DNA of 21,005 nt, from NCBI GenBank assembly GCA_937900575.1, contig CALCEI010000001.1, forward strand, positions 1 to 21,005, given 5' to 3'. This stretch comes from an uncultured Clostridia bacterium. Lineage in GTDB: Bacteria > Bacillota > Clostridia > Christensenellales > UBA1242. Positions 1-6,848 of the stretch are shown one piece after another. Both the position numbers and the translations under genes were made by a program. The number at the start of each line of letters is the position of its first letter. Within the stretch, counting starts at the first letter, position 1. The notes under the pieces are model-generated. The model was not told the origin of the DNA. It saw only the letters and a program-made list of their open reading frames with translations, and ran no database searches.

Positions 1-102
1 TCCCTTTTTTATTTTAGTATTCTCATAATATGCGTAAATTTCTACATTAAATATAAAGTTTTTATATAGGAGTAATTGCTATTTTGTGCTATAATAGATA
101 TA

Positions 103-474
103 TTAAGCTAATTTCTTTTTTAGAATATCAAATTTTTGATTTGCATTTGCATTCCAGAAACCATAAAAGTCAAATTCGGTTCTTATTTTGCCTTCAAATT
201 CTCCAAAATCTCTTTCAGTAAGTCTTTCGTCTATTTCAACAGGTGTGTTGCCTTGATATACAATATCACAAGTTTGCTTTGCTCTTTTAAGTGGACTACA
301 TATTATCCTATCAAAATGTTTACCTTTTAATGTTTCTGCTGCCTTTTTTGCTTGTGCTATGCCAAGTTCATTAAGTGGTATATCAACTCTACCTTGACAT
401 TTTGGATTAATATTGCCCAATTCATCTTTGTTTTCATTCCAATCAGTAGACCCATGTCTAATGAAATATATCAT
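103..474 (-). pseudogene. Truncated histidine phosphatase (phosphoglycerate mutase-like), probably non-functional
   Basis: The 123-residue product has the N-terminal half of a histidine phosphatase: the RHG nucleophile motif (RHGSTDWN, residues 6-13), the SPLKRAKQT segment near 60-68 and the ERDFGEFEG segment near 87-95 that carries the acid residue. Family members are usually about 190-210 residues and need a second catalytic His (THGG-type motif) in the C-terminal half. This protein stops at about residue 123 in a Lys-rich tail, so that His is missing. I see no continuation of the family in the 102 bases downstream. The start is well supported by AAAGGAG a few bases upstream. It lies 25 nt after mnmA and is likely co-transcribed with it. 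Truncation by a frameshift, or by a contig-end join near 105-125, are both possible. Confidence 0.7.
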
Positions 475-499
475 TTAAACTCCTTTTTAAGTGTAATAT

Positions 500-1600
500 T
501 TAATATAGTACGTATTTTTTTCTTAAATCGTTGATTCTTCCGCCACCAAGGCACATGCCATCTTCTGCATATAAAACTGCATATTGACCAACAGTTACTG
601 CACGTTGTTTGTTTGCGAAGGTAAGTTCCAAAGTCTTGTTATCAACAATATGCACATGACATGCTTGGTCTGGTTGTCTATATCTTAACTTTACATAACA
701 ATCAAAATCTTTATCTGGCACATCTGCAATCCAATTAAATTCGGTAACTTCACAGCCCATGGAAAATAATTCTTCACACTCGCCACAATTTACATATAAC
801 GTGTTTGTTTTAACATCTTTGCTTATTACAAACCATCTATCATCATTGTAACCATTTTTGCCACCAATGTTAAGCCCACGGCGTTGACCAATGGTATAAT
901 ACATTACGCCATCATGTTTGCCAACAACATTGCCTTGCAAATCTTTAATTTCACCAGGTTTTGCAGGAAGGAAAGTTTTTAAAAATGGTCTGAAATTCCT
1001 TTCTCCAATAAAGCAAATGCCTGTACTATCCTTCTTTTCTGCCGTTGTCAACCCAAGTTTTTTTGCAATTTCCCTAACCTGTGGTTTTTCAATGTCAGCC
1101 AAAGGGAAAAGTGTTTTACTTAATTGTTCTTGATTAAGTTGATTTAAAAAGTATGTTTGGTCCTTGTTTTTATCCAAAGATTTATACAAATAAACCTTGC
1201 CGTCTTTATCCACACGTTTGCAATAATGTCCGGTTGCAATGTAATCAGCACCAAGTGCCATGGCATGTTGCAAAAATGGGCCAAACTTAATTTCTTTGTT
1301 GCACATTACATCAGGGTTTGGAGTGTAACCTTTTTTGTATTCGTCCAAAAAGTATTCAAACACCCTTTCTTTGTATTCTTTTGCATAGTTTACGGTATAG
1401 TATGGTATGCCAATTGCATTTGCCACACGTTTAACATCTTCAAAATCTTGTTCTGCTGTACAGTTGCCGTTTTCGTCATCTTCTTCCCAATTAAGCATAA
1501 AAAGACCAACAACATTATAACCCTGTTGTTTCAAAAGATATGCTGCCACCGATGAATCTACACCACCAGAAAGCCCAACTACAACTGTTTTTCCTTCCAT
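500..1600 (-). CDS. mnmA: tRNA-specific 2-thiouridylase MnmA
   Basis: MnmA adenylates and thiolates the wobble uridine (U34) of tRNA-Lys, tRNA-Glu and tRNA-Gln, using sulfur relayed from a cysteine desulfurase. The 366-residue product has the ATP-pyrophosphatase loop GLSGGVDSSVAA near the N-terminus, the first catalytic Cys in NPDVMCNKEIKFG, GHYCKR, the NKDQTYFL segment, the second catalytic Cys in STGICFIGERNF, and the C-terminal YTIGQRRGLNIGG and CLGGGRI segments. Length is normal for the family. ATG at 1600 is preceded by GGAAAGGAA. A TTG one codon upstream (1603) has slightly better spacing and is a possible alternative start. The gene begins 5 nt after the TM2 gene stop, so translational coupling is likely. 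Confidence 0.96.
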   Translation of the reverse strand: MEGKTVVVGLSGGVDSSVAAYLLKQQGYNVVGLFMLNWEEDDENGNCTAEQDFEDVKRVANAIGIPYYTVNYAKEYKERVFEYFLDEYKKGYTPNPDVMCNKEIKFGPFLQHAMALGADYIATGHYCKRVDKDGKVYLYKSLDKNKDQTYFLNQLNQEQLSKTLFPLADIEKPQVREIAKKLGLTTAEKKDSTGICFIGERNFRPFLKTFLPAKPGEIKDLQGNVVGKHDGVMYYTIGQRRGLNIGGKNGYNDDRWFVISKDVKTNTLYVNCGECEELFSMGCEVTEFNWIADVPDKDFDCYVKLRYRQPDQACHVHIVDNKTLELTFANKQRAVTVGQYAVLYAEDGMCLGGGRINDLRKKYVLY

Positions 1601-1605
1601 CAAAT

Positions 1606-2082
1606 TTATTTCCTTTCCAAACTTACCGGAATTTTATATTTATTAAAAATCACGTTTAAAATATCAAAAAGCCACATAATAAGCACAACGCCCCACACCA
1701 TCACAAGCAGTGTGAACAATTGCCACAAATCGCCACTTGGCGCAACTTTAAACACAACACCAATAACTGCATTTATTATACCAACAACAAAGAAGAAGGA
1801 ATAAAACAATCCCCACCACTTTTTGCCAACATAATAGTGATGTACGCCAACAAAACCCAAAAAAATGGTAAGCAACAATAACTTGGTTTTGCTTACGTCC
1901 TTTGGACACCCTTTGCGATAAATAACTCTATCCCTTTCGCCCATTGCTAAAGCACGTTTACCTTCCAAATTTGTTGCTTCTTCAAATTTATTGAAGTTAA
2001 GTTGACAATTTGGGCAAACAGTCATTGGTGAAGGCATTTTTGTTTCACATCTTGGGCAACGCTTATTTAATCTTGTTCTCAT
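1606..2082 (-). CDS. TM2-domain membrane protein with N-terminal zinc ribbon
   Basis: The 158-residue protein starts with a CPRC...CPNC zinc ribbon (about residues 9-26), then a linker. The TM2 domain follows from about residue 67: a hydrophobic helix, the GVHHYYVGKKWWG turn typical of the family, and further hydrophobic helices to about residue 145. TM2 proteins are membrane proteins of unsettled function. It is the first gene of the TM2 - mnmA - phosphatase operon. No convincing ribosome site precedes the ATG. Instead an extended -10 box (TGTTATAAT) ends 6 nt before it, suggesting a leaderless message. Confidence 0.85.
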   Translation of the reverse strand: MRTRLNKRCPRCETKMPSPMTVCPNCQLNFNKFEEATNLEGKRALAMGERDRVIYRKGCPKDVSKTKLLLLTIFLGFVGVHHYYVGKKWWGLFYSFFFVVGIINAVIGVVFKVAPSGDLWQLFTLLVMVWGVVLIMWLFDILNVIFNKYKIPVSLERK

Positions 2083-2088
2083 ATTCTC

Positions 2089-2117
2089 ATTATAACATAA
2101 AACAAAGGTTTTGTATA
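2089..2117 (-). promoter_or_regulatory. Promoter of the TM2-mnmA operon, start codon at predicted +1
   Basis: On the minus strand, TATACA, a 17-nt spacer and TATAAT (2089-2094) with the extended element TGT directly upstream. Only six bases (GAGAAT) separate the -10 box from the ATG at 2082, so the predicted transcription start falls on or next to the start codon. Confidence 0.6.
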
Positions 2118-2194
2118 TTTATTTTTTGTTTTCCTTATGGTAAATTGCTTTATTTTTTTCTTAATTTAGTTTAAAATAATTTTAGAGGTGGAAA

Positions 2195-2620
2195 ATGATT
2201 ATCCTTTCTTGCGACCATGGTGGTTATGATTTGTTGCAAAGTGTTGCAAAGTTTTTAAAAAAACAACACATAGAATATAAATGGATGGGGCCAACAGAAC
2301 TCAACACAGATGATGATTATCCAGACTACATCATTCCTGCTTGCAAAGAAATTCTTAAAGCAGAAGATAATTGGGGAATTTTTGCATGTGGCAGTGGCAT
2401 TGGCGTAAACATGGTTGCAAACAGACACAAAGGTATACGTGCCGTTTGTGCAAATGATGTTGAAACAGCATTTTTATCCCGCCGTCACAACAACGCAAAC
2501 GTGTTAACAATGGGTGGAAGAATTGTCAGTTCAAGGTCAGCAATTAAAATTGTTAAAATGTTCCTTTCAACCGAATATGAAGGCGGCCGTCACGATAGAC
2601 GCCTTGCAAAATTCAACTAA
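2195..2620 (+). CDS. rpiB: Ribose-5-phosphate isomerase B (RpiB/LacAB family)
   Basis: It interconverts ribose 5-phosphate and ribulose 5-phosphate in the pentose phosphate pathway. The 141-residue protein has the N-terminal CDHGGY motif (phosphate and catalytic region), the catalytic Cys in CGSGIGVNMVANR, the RRHNNANVLTMGGR segment with the His used in ring opening, and the C-terminal EGGRHDRR. Length matches RpiB. Start chosen on AGAGGTGG seven bases before ATG. LacA/LacB galactose-6-phosphate isomerase subunits share the fold, but there are no lac genes nearby, so RpiB is preferred. It is monocistronic and closed by a strong terminator. Confidence 0.92.
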   Translation: MIILSCDHGGYDLLQSVAKFLKKQHIEYKWMGPTELNTDDDYPDYIIPACKEILKAEDNWGIFACGSGIGVNMVANRHKGIRAVCANDVETAFLSRRHNNANVLTMGGRIVSSRSAIKIVKMFLSTEYEGGRHDRRLAKFN

Positions 2621-2630
2621 AAAACAAAAG

Positions 2631-2654
2631 AAACAGGCACAAAGCCTGTTTTTT
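2631..2654 (+). terminator. rpiB terminator, possibly bidirectional
   Basis: Stem AAACAGGC / GCCTGTTT with loop ACAAA, followed by a T run. Read on the minus strand it is also followed by T-rich sequence, so it may stop transcription of rpiB and of the convergent gene ending at 2657. Confidence 0.9.
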
Positions 2655-2665
2655 CATTAAAATTT
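2641..2665. repeat. 25-bp direct repeat, copy 1 (3' half of rpiB terminator)
   Basis: Starts AAAGCCTGTTTTTTC, one differing base, then TTAAAATTT. It matches 3791-3815 at 24 of 25 positions. It runs from the descending arm of the terminator into the stop and last two codons (Lys-Phe) of the minus-strand gene. See the second copy and the linked finding. Confidence 0.85.
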
Positions 2666-3706
2666 AAGTTCGCCTTCATAAACAAATATATAATTAAAAT
2701 TTTTAGATATTGCGCTTAAAGGGCTATCAACCGAAACTTTTATAAGTTCGTTTTTTACACTTTCATATTGACTTCTACTTAATATTCGTTCAACAATCTT
2801 ACCATCTTGTCTGATTTCAAGTATACCAATACCAGCCCAAAAATCGACCATTGAAGATTTGGAGGAACCTATATGTAACCAACTTTCTCCACCAGGGCCA
2901 AGTCCAAAAGAAAATAGTAATGGAATGTTGGTTTCTTTTTCAAAAAAGTCATTTCCCCTTACTTCAAAATCTGCATCTAAAAATGCTTCATCAAATATTC
3001 TGGACCACTTAAACAGTTCATATTGTTGATTATCATTTAAGTTTGTATAATCTTTCACTCCATTTAATTTAAAATTTGTTTTAGCTTTTAAAATTCGCCT
3101 TTCTTGGTCTTCTTTATCATAAGAATTAAACCTGTCTGTATATGCAGGCATAATTTCATCAATTCTTTTTAATAGCTTTTCTTTGTCAAAATTGTAATTC
3201 AAATATTGTTCTCTTGCTAAGCTTAATTTAAGTTGTGTTAAACCATTAAGTTTTTCATTGAAAAAATTGCAGGCTTGTCTAAACGTTTGAGTATATCTAT
3301 CAAGTCCACTTTGAGGGACATTATTTAATTCACTTAAAATAATTTCTTCGCTTTCATACTCTATTGTTGTTTTATTATCTTTGTAATTATAGAAAATTGG
3401 TGATAAATATTCTAACATGAACTTCATGTTAAAAATTTCTGCCCAATCAATTTCAGGATATGTTGGAGTCCACCAATGTTTATAACCACCAAAACTTGGA
3501 ATAAAGTTTAAAGGCAATTTGTTCTCAATTATATTGTTTAATTTATTTTCAACATTAATTTTTACATTGGGGTCAATAGAATATTTCCTATATTTTTTAG
3601 AAAACAATCTATCAATCATTGTGGTATTTAATTCTTTTGGTAAATTATCAACATTTAACAATTCCGTTGAGATGTAGTAATTTACTTTCTCACTTAAATT
3701 TTCCAT
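2657..3706 (-). CDS. Unrecognised 349-residue protein, likely accessory
   Basis: I do not recognise the family with confidence. The protein is soluble, rich in Lys, Asn, Glu and Tyr, with no signal peptide or membrane segment. A conserved-looking core sits near residues 63-110 (NFIPSFGGYKHWWTP, then YPEIDWAEIFNMKFM) and another near 262-290 (LLFSFGLGPGGESWLHIGSS). The order of hydrophobic strand, P-rich turn, PEIDWAE helix and later Tyr/Arg helix (LDRYTQTFR) loosely recalls the DIT1/PvcA isocyanide-synthase fold, but this is a weak reading-level resemblance. ATG at 3706 follows GGAGAG at good spacing. It is more AT-rich than its neighbours and bounded by near-identical 25-bp repeats, suggesting it was inserted between rpiB and the radical SAM gene. 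Confidence 0.75.
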   Translation of the reverse strand: MENLSEKVNYYISTELLNVDNLPKELNTTMIDRLFSKKYRKYSIDPNVKINVENKLNNIIENKLPLNFIPSFGGYKHWWTPTYPEIDWAEIFNMKFMLEYLSPIFYNYKDNKTTIEYESEEIILSELNNVPQSGLDRYTQTFRQACNFFNEKLNGLTQLKLSLAREQYLNYNFDKEKLLKRIDEIMPAYTDRFNSYDKEDQERRILKAKTNFKLNGVKDYTNLNDNQQYELFKWSRIFDEAFLDADFEVRGNDFFEKETNIPLLFSFGLGPGGESWLHIGSSKSSMVDFWAGIGILEIRQDGKIVERILSRSQYESVKNELIKVSVDSPLSAISKNFNYIFVYEGELKF

Positions 3707-3733
3707 TGTCTCTCCAATAATTATATATCTTAC

Positions 3734-3762
3734 ATTGTATCATAATATTTACTTTTTGTATA
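3734..3762 (-). promoter_or_regulatory. Candidate promoter of the 349-residue gene
   Basis: Minus-strand TATACA, 17-nt spacer, TACAAT (3734-3739), then a short leader of about 20 nt holding the GGAGAG ribosome site. Confidence 0.45.
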
Positions 3763-3790
3763 GTAATTTCAAAAATTCGGAAGGTGGGCT

Positions 3791-3815
3791 AAAGCCTGTT
3801 TTTTCTTTAAAATTT
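3791..3815. repeat. 25-bp direct repeat, copy 2 (orphan half-terminator)
   Basis: Same 25 bp as 2641-2665 with one mismatch (T for A at 3806). It carries a T run oriented for plus-strand termination, although no plus-strand gene ends here. It runs into the stop and last two codons (Lys-Phe) of the radical SAM gene. It is best explained as a duplicated flank of the inserted gene. Confidence 0.85.
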
Positions 3816-4670
3816 TGGTGTATAACACTTATTGTTAGCACTGGAAAGTTCTTGTGTGTAGCAATTCATCATATCAAGTTCTTGCGCACAACTTACAACG
3901 CGTTTATATTCAAGTGGTTTTAATTTCCTGTTTATTTCAGCAAACTTGTCTGCTTCATAACATGGCTCATATTGACTCATTATGCTTACAATGGTGTCCT
4001 TGCCATAATTTTGGGCAATATATTTAAGGCAATTTACACTATCTTGCGTGTTGTTTGGCAACACCAAGTGGCGAATTATAACACCTTTTTTAAGCAATCC
4101 ACCTTCAAACACGTCTTTTGGTTGTTGACGCTTCATTTCTTTAATACTTGCCCTGCAATTTTCCACATAATTTTCTGCTCTGCTATACTTTTTTGCCAAG
4201 TTGTTGTCGGCATACTTCATATCCACCAAAAAAACATCCACAAGGCCATCAAGCAACTTAATTGTTTCGGCACACTCATAACCACTGCTGTTCCAAACAA
4301 CAGGTATGCTTGGCTTATAAATTTTTAGTGCTTCAATAATTTGCATTGTATAATGCGTTGGTGTAACCAAATTTATGTTTAAGGCACCCCTCTTTTCCAA
4401 CTTCTTAAAAATATGTGCCAAATGGAGAACACTTATATTTTTGCCCTTATTTAAATGACTTATTAAATAGTTTTGACAGAACACACACTTCAAGTTACAA
4501 CCAGCAAAGAAAATTGCACCACTGCCTTTTTGATTTATTCCACTGATGCAAGGCTCTTCAAAAGTGTGAAACATAACCTTGCTAACCCTAACTTTTTCGG
4601 TTTGCAAGCAGTAGCCCTTAGTTTTACTTCTATCCACTCCACAAGCACGTGGACAAATTGAACATTTCAT
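3807..4670 (-). CDS. Radical SAM protein, PflA-like (COG1313 type)
   Basis: The 287-residue protein opens with CSICPRACGVDR, a Cys-rich N-terminal signature of the 'pyruvate formate-lyase activating enzyme-like' COG1313 group. The radical SAM cluster motif follows as GCNLKCVFCQN (C-x3-C-x2-C). Downstream it has NLVTPTHYT, VVWNSSGYE and DVFLVDMKYA, as in this group. Radical SAM enzymes cleave S-adenosylmethionine at a [4Fe-4S] cluster to make a radical. The true substrate is unknown, and there is no pyruvate formate-lyase gene in the window. No ribosome site precedes the ATG; a good promoter ends 6 nt upstream, implying a leaderless transcript. Confidence 0.88.
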   Translation of the reverse strand: MKCSICPRACGVDRSKTKGYCLQTEKVRVSKVMFHTFEEPCISGINQKGSGAIFFAGCNLKCVFCQNYLISHLNKGKNISVLHLAHIFKKLEKRGALNINLVTPTHYTMQIIEALKIYKPSIPVVWNSSGYECAETIKLLDGLVDVFLVDMKYADNNLAKKYSRAENYVENCRASIKEMKRQQPKDVFEGGLLKKGVIIRHLVLPNNTQDSVNCLKYIAQNYGKDTIVSIMSQYEPCYEADKFAEINRKLKPLEYKRVVSCAQELDMMNCYTQELSSANNKCYTPKF

Positions 4671-4676
4671 GCTTTA

Positions 4677-4705
4677 AGTGTATTAAATTTGCATGATTTT
4701 GTCAA
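4677..4705 (-). promoter_or_regulatory. Promoter of the radical SAM gene, leaderless geometry
   Basis: Minus-strand TTGACA (4700-4705), 17-nt spacer, TACACT (4677-4682), then six bases to the ATG at 4670. The perfect -35 box and spacing make this one of the best-supported leaderless cases in the window. Confidence 0.65.
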
Positions 4706-4756
4706 CGCTTGTTCTATTTCTTGTCCAACATAAATAAACTATGTTAGGAGTTTATT

Positions 4757-5437
4757 ATGAAAAAGAAATTGTTAGTTATATTTTCACTTATGATGTGTGC
4801 CATTTTCTTTACAGCATGTGGCAAAAATAACCTTGATTTAAGCAAATTCCTTATTGAAGAAAGACAAACACTTTTTACAGCACAAGATAGTTTGTATTGT
4901 GTATCCTTTTCTTCTGGCAAACGAGAATCAAACTATGCTTTAGACGGTGTTGTAAATGAAATGATGGATTTTGGCATACTTACAATTGCGCGTTTAAACA
5001 GCGACCCTATGGCAAACGATACATACAATTACACTATCAACATAAATGAAGAAAGTTACACAGGCACACTTGCAAAAAGCCAAATTGATAATTCTTATGC
5101 AACAGACATTGAAGTTGTGGCACCAGCAGATGCAACCGTTTCAGTAAGCATTTCCTTTACGGGCTACACATTTGAAAGCGCCTTGGAAAACACATCAAGT
5201 CAGTTCCAAGTGGATAGCACTGCCGCTCTTCAAATTGCAAGTGCAGAACTTAAAGAAGGTGTAAACAATTTGGCAAAAGATTCCAAAATTGAAGCCGTTA
5301 TGAAAGTGGTTAAGGATTATTCCACTATGGACGCAAAAAATTATTATTGGTACGTTGGTGTGGTATCCAATGAAGGCGACACATTAGGTGTGCTTATAGA
5401 TGCAAATTCGGGTGCAGTAATTGCAAAAAAAGTTTAA
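4757..5437 (+). CDS. Secreted lipoprotein of unknown function
   Basis: The 226-residue protein has a Lys-rich start, a hydrophobic signal (residues 5-20) and a lipobox FFTAC with Cys at 21, so it should be lipidated and held on the outer face of the membrane. The mature part is Ser/Thr/Asp-rich and looks like beta structure. The last 70 residues (helix, then YYWYVGVVSNEGDTLGVLIDA and AVIAKKV) recall the shape of PepSY-type domains, but this is only a suggestion. ATG follows TTAGGAG at good spacing. It is monocistronic, and its stop codon lies within the terminator stem. Confidence 0.82.
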   Translation: MKKKLLVIFSLMMCAIFFTACGKNNLDLSKFLIEERQTLFTAQDSLYCVSFSSGKRESNYALDGVVNEMMDFGILTIARLNSDPMANDTYNYTININEESYTGTLAKSQIDNSYATDIEVVAPADATVSVSISFTGYTFESALENTSSQFQVDSTAALQIASAELKEGVNNLAKDSKIEAVMKVVKDYSTMDAKNYYWYVGVVSNEGDTLGVLIDANSGAVIAKKV

Positions 5438-5456
5438 CGCAAGGTTAAACTTTTTT
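5425..5456. terminator. Bidirectional terminator between convergent genes
   Basis: A-rich tract plus GTTTAAC, loop GCAAG, GTTAAAC and a T run: a long A/T-flanked stem that works on both strands. It contains the lipoprotein stop codon (5435-5437), and the convergent gene ends at 5458. Confidence 0.88.
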
Positions 5457-5457
5457 C

Positions 5458-5856
5458 TTACATTAAATTTTTATGGTCATCAACCAAATTAAATACGTCA
5501 ATAAAGGCATCTTCAACATCTGGGTTGTTTAATAATTCCACAGATGTTTTTACAAAATTTATGCCGTCATACCTTATAAACCTAAATTTTTCTGGTGCAA
5601 CAACCACATTTAAATTAAATTTATCACAAATTGCTTGTCCCATGATGCCAGAAAAGAAATCAAAAAATTTACTTTTATAATTATATTTACTTCTTATCCC
5701 CACCACTTTGCACAATTTTGCAACACAAACTTGCTTTATTGCATCAACAAGGTTTTGAAATTGTTCGGGTTGTTGCTCGTTGCAAAAATCACAAACTATT
5801 TTTAAGTTCTTTTGGTCTTTTTCTGTTAAAATATTATTGTTGTTTACTTCCATCAT
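5458..5856 (-). CDS. Hypothetical 132-residue cytoplasmic protein
   Basis: Not recognised. The product is soluble, with an acidic, Asn-rich N-terminus, several Cys (including CDFC near residues 22-25 and two more in CVAKLC) and an aromatic mid-section (KFFDFFSGIMGQ). There are two consecutive ATGs (5856, 5853) and no ribosome site before them. A promoter-like TTGACT-N17-TATATT ends 6 nt upstream of the first ATG. The clean promoter and terminator context supports a real gene. Confidence 0.65.
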   Translation of the reverse strand: MMEVNNNNILTEKDQKNLKIVCDFCNEQQPEQFQNLVDAIKQVCVAKLCKVVGIRSKYNYKSKFFDFFSGIMGQAICDKFNLNVVVAPEKFRFIRYDGINFVKTSVELLNNPDVEDAFIDVFNLVDDHKNLM

Positions 5857-5862
5857 AACTTA

Positions 5863-5891
5863 AATATATATCAATTTTGTACAAAAGTCAA
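5863..5891 (-). promoter_or_regulatory. Promoter of the 132-residue gene, leaderless geometry
   Basis: Minus-strand TTGACT (5886-5891), 17-nt spacer, TATATT (5863-5868), then TAAGTT and ATGATG. The predicted +1 falls at the start codon. Confidence 0.6.
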
Positions 5892-5904
5892 GGTTTTTGT
5901 ACGT

Positions 5905-6246
5905 TTATACACTTAAAACATCAACAAAATTTGCTTGTTCACGTTCAAAACGCAATTTCATTTTCTTATATTGTTCGCTTAATTCAAATATGTACTTTTG
6001 CTTGCCTTCTGTGGAAAGTGAGTTATAGTATTTGTTGTCAATAAGTTCTTTAATTGGATTAATTATAATTTCGTCGCTTGAAAGAATTTTGCACACTTTG
6101 GCATAAAGTTCTTGTTCGTGTGCATTAAAGCATGCTTTTGCGTAAGGCACTTGTTCAAAAATGGATTTTTCTTTTTTATAATTTCTCATTCTAGCCTTTG
6201 CGTCACGTGCCAAATAATATAATTTACCTTTAACCTTTTTTCTCAT
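5905..6246 (-). CDS. Hypothetical small basic, helical protein (113 residues)
   Basis: Not recognised. The product begins MRKKVKGKLYYLARDAKARM and is rich in Lys, Arg, Glu and Tyr, mostly predicted helix, with no membrane segment. The reading frame is open up to 6372, but that extension runs through the terminator at 6359-6385 and would encode an odd Phe/Cys-rich leader. ATG at 6246 is preceded by GTGGGGGA, so that start is preferred. A Met at 6270 is an alternative. There is no helpful neighbour context. Confidence 0.65.
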   Translation of the reverse strand: MRKKVKGKLYYLARDAKARMRNYKKEKSIFEQVPYAKACFNAHEQELYAKVCKILSSDEIIINPIKELIDNKYYNSLSTEGKQKYIFELSEQYKKMKLRFEREQANFVDVLSV

Positions 6247-6358
6247 AAAATCCCCCACATCATCAAGCATATAATAAACGCAAAAATTCACCAAATTTTT
6301 TAAGGTTGGAAAAATGTCTTGTTTTGTCAAAAAAGGTTTAAAAATAAATTTTTTGCAC

Positions 6359-6385
6359 AAAAAAACACACAAATTAATGTGTGTT
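6359..6385 (-). terminator. Terminator of the SPFH - zinc-ribbon operon
   Basis: On the minus strand, AACACACA, loop TTAATT, TGTGTGTT, then a T run. It begins just after the stop of the zinc-ribbon membrane gene (6392). Confidence 0.85.
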
Positions 6386-6391
6386 CTTTAA

Positions 6392-6838
6392 TTAATCTTC
6401 AAATTTGTGTCCACATTTATCGCAAAATGATGCATTTGCACTGTTTTGTGTTTTACATTCTGGGCACTTTTTCATGCCAAGACCTTCGTGCAAACGTTCG
6501 CCACAATGTTCACAGAATTCTGCGTGTTTTGCAATAACTCTGCCACAATGTTCGCAAAGACGAACATCTTTAACTCCTTTGGTTGTGTTAACGTCTCTTA
6601 CACTCTTCCAACTACCAATAAGGCTAAATGAGAATAACACCATAAACACGCCAAAACCACCCACAGCCAAGCCAACAAGACATGCACCAACAAGCAACAA
6701 CCATTTTGTCCAATGAGCAATGTTAAGGAATCCGTAAACACCACCCCAAACAACACCAACGGCAACTGCAATCAAAACAAGGGCAATCAGCACAAACCAA
6801 AACTTACCAAATTTCTTTTCTCTATACTTAAAACACAT
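6392..6838 (-). CDS. Membrane protein with two C-terminal zinc ribbons
   Basis: The 148-residue protein has a short basic start, two hydrophobic segments (about residues 13-36 and 44-74), then a cytoplasmic-type tail with two zinc ribbons: CEHCG...CEHCG and CPECK...CDKCG. ATG is preceded by AAGGAG. It lies 10 nt after the SPFH gene and shares its promoter and terminator. The pairing of a membrane zinc-ribbon protein with a YdjI-like protein recalls the B. subtilis ydjGHI cluster, where such proteins act in the membrane-stress response with a PspA homologue; no PspA gene is visible here. Whether zinc is bound is inferred from the Cys spacing. Confidence 0.85.
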   Translation of the reverse strand: MCFKYREKKFGKFWFVLIALVLIAVAVGVVWGGVYGFLNIAHWTKWLLLVGACLVGLAVGGFGVFMVLFSFSLIGSWKSVRDVNTTKGVKDVRLCEHCGRVIAKHAEFCEHCGERLHEGLGMKKCPECKTQNSANASFCDKCGHKFED

Positions 6839-6848
6839 AGTTCACTCC

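Noticed and set aside
67..95. TGCTATAAT element on the plus strand near the window start
   Set aside because: It has no -35 partner at proper spacing and no plus-strand gene follows, so it is not listed as a promoter.
4671..4756. Riboswitch or promoter ahead of the lipoprotein gene
   Set aside because: The space is too short for a riboswitch, and no convincing -35/-10 pair could be found on the plus strand.
6247..6372. Upstream extension of the 113-residue gene
   Set aside because: It runs through the terminator of the preceding operon. A GGGGGA site supports the internal ATG.
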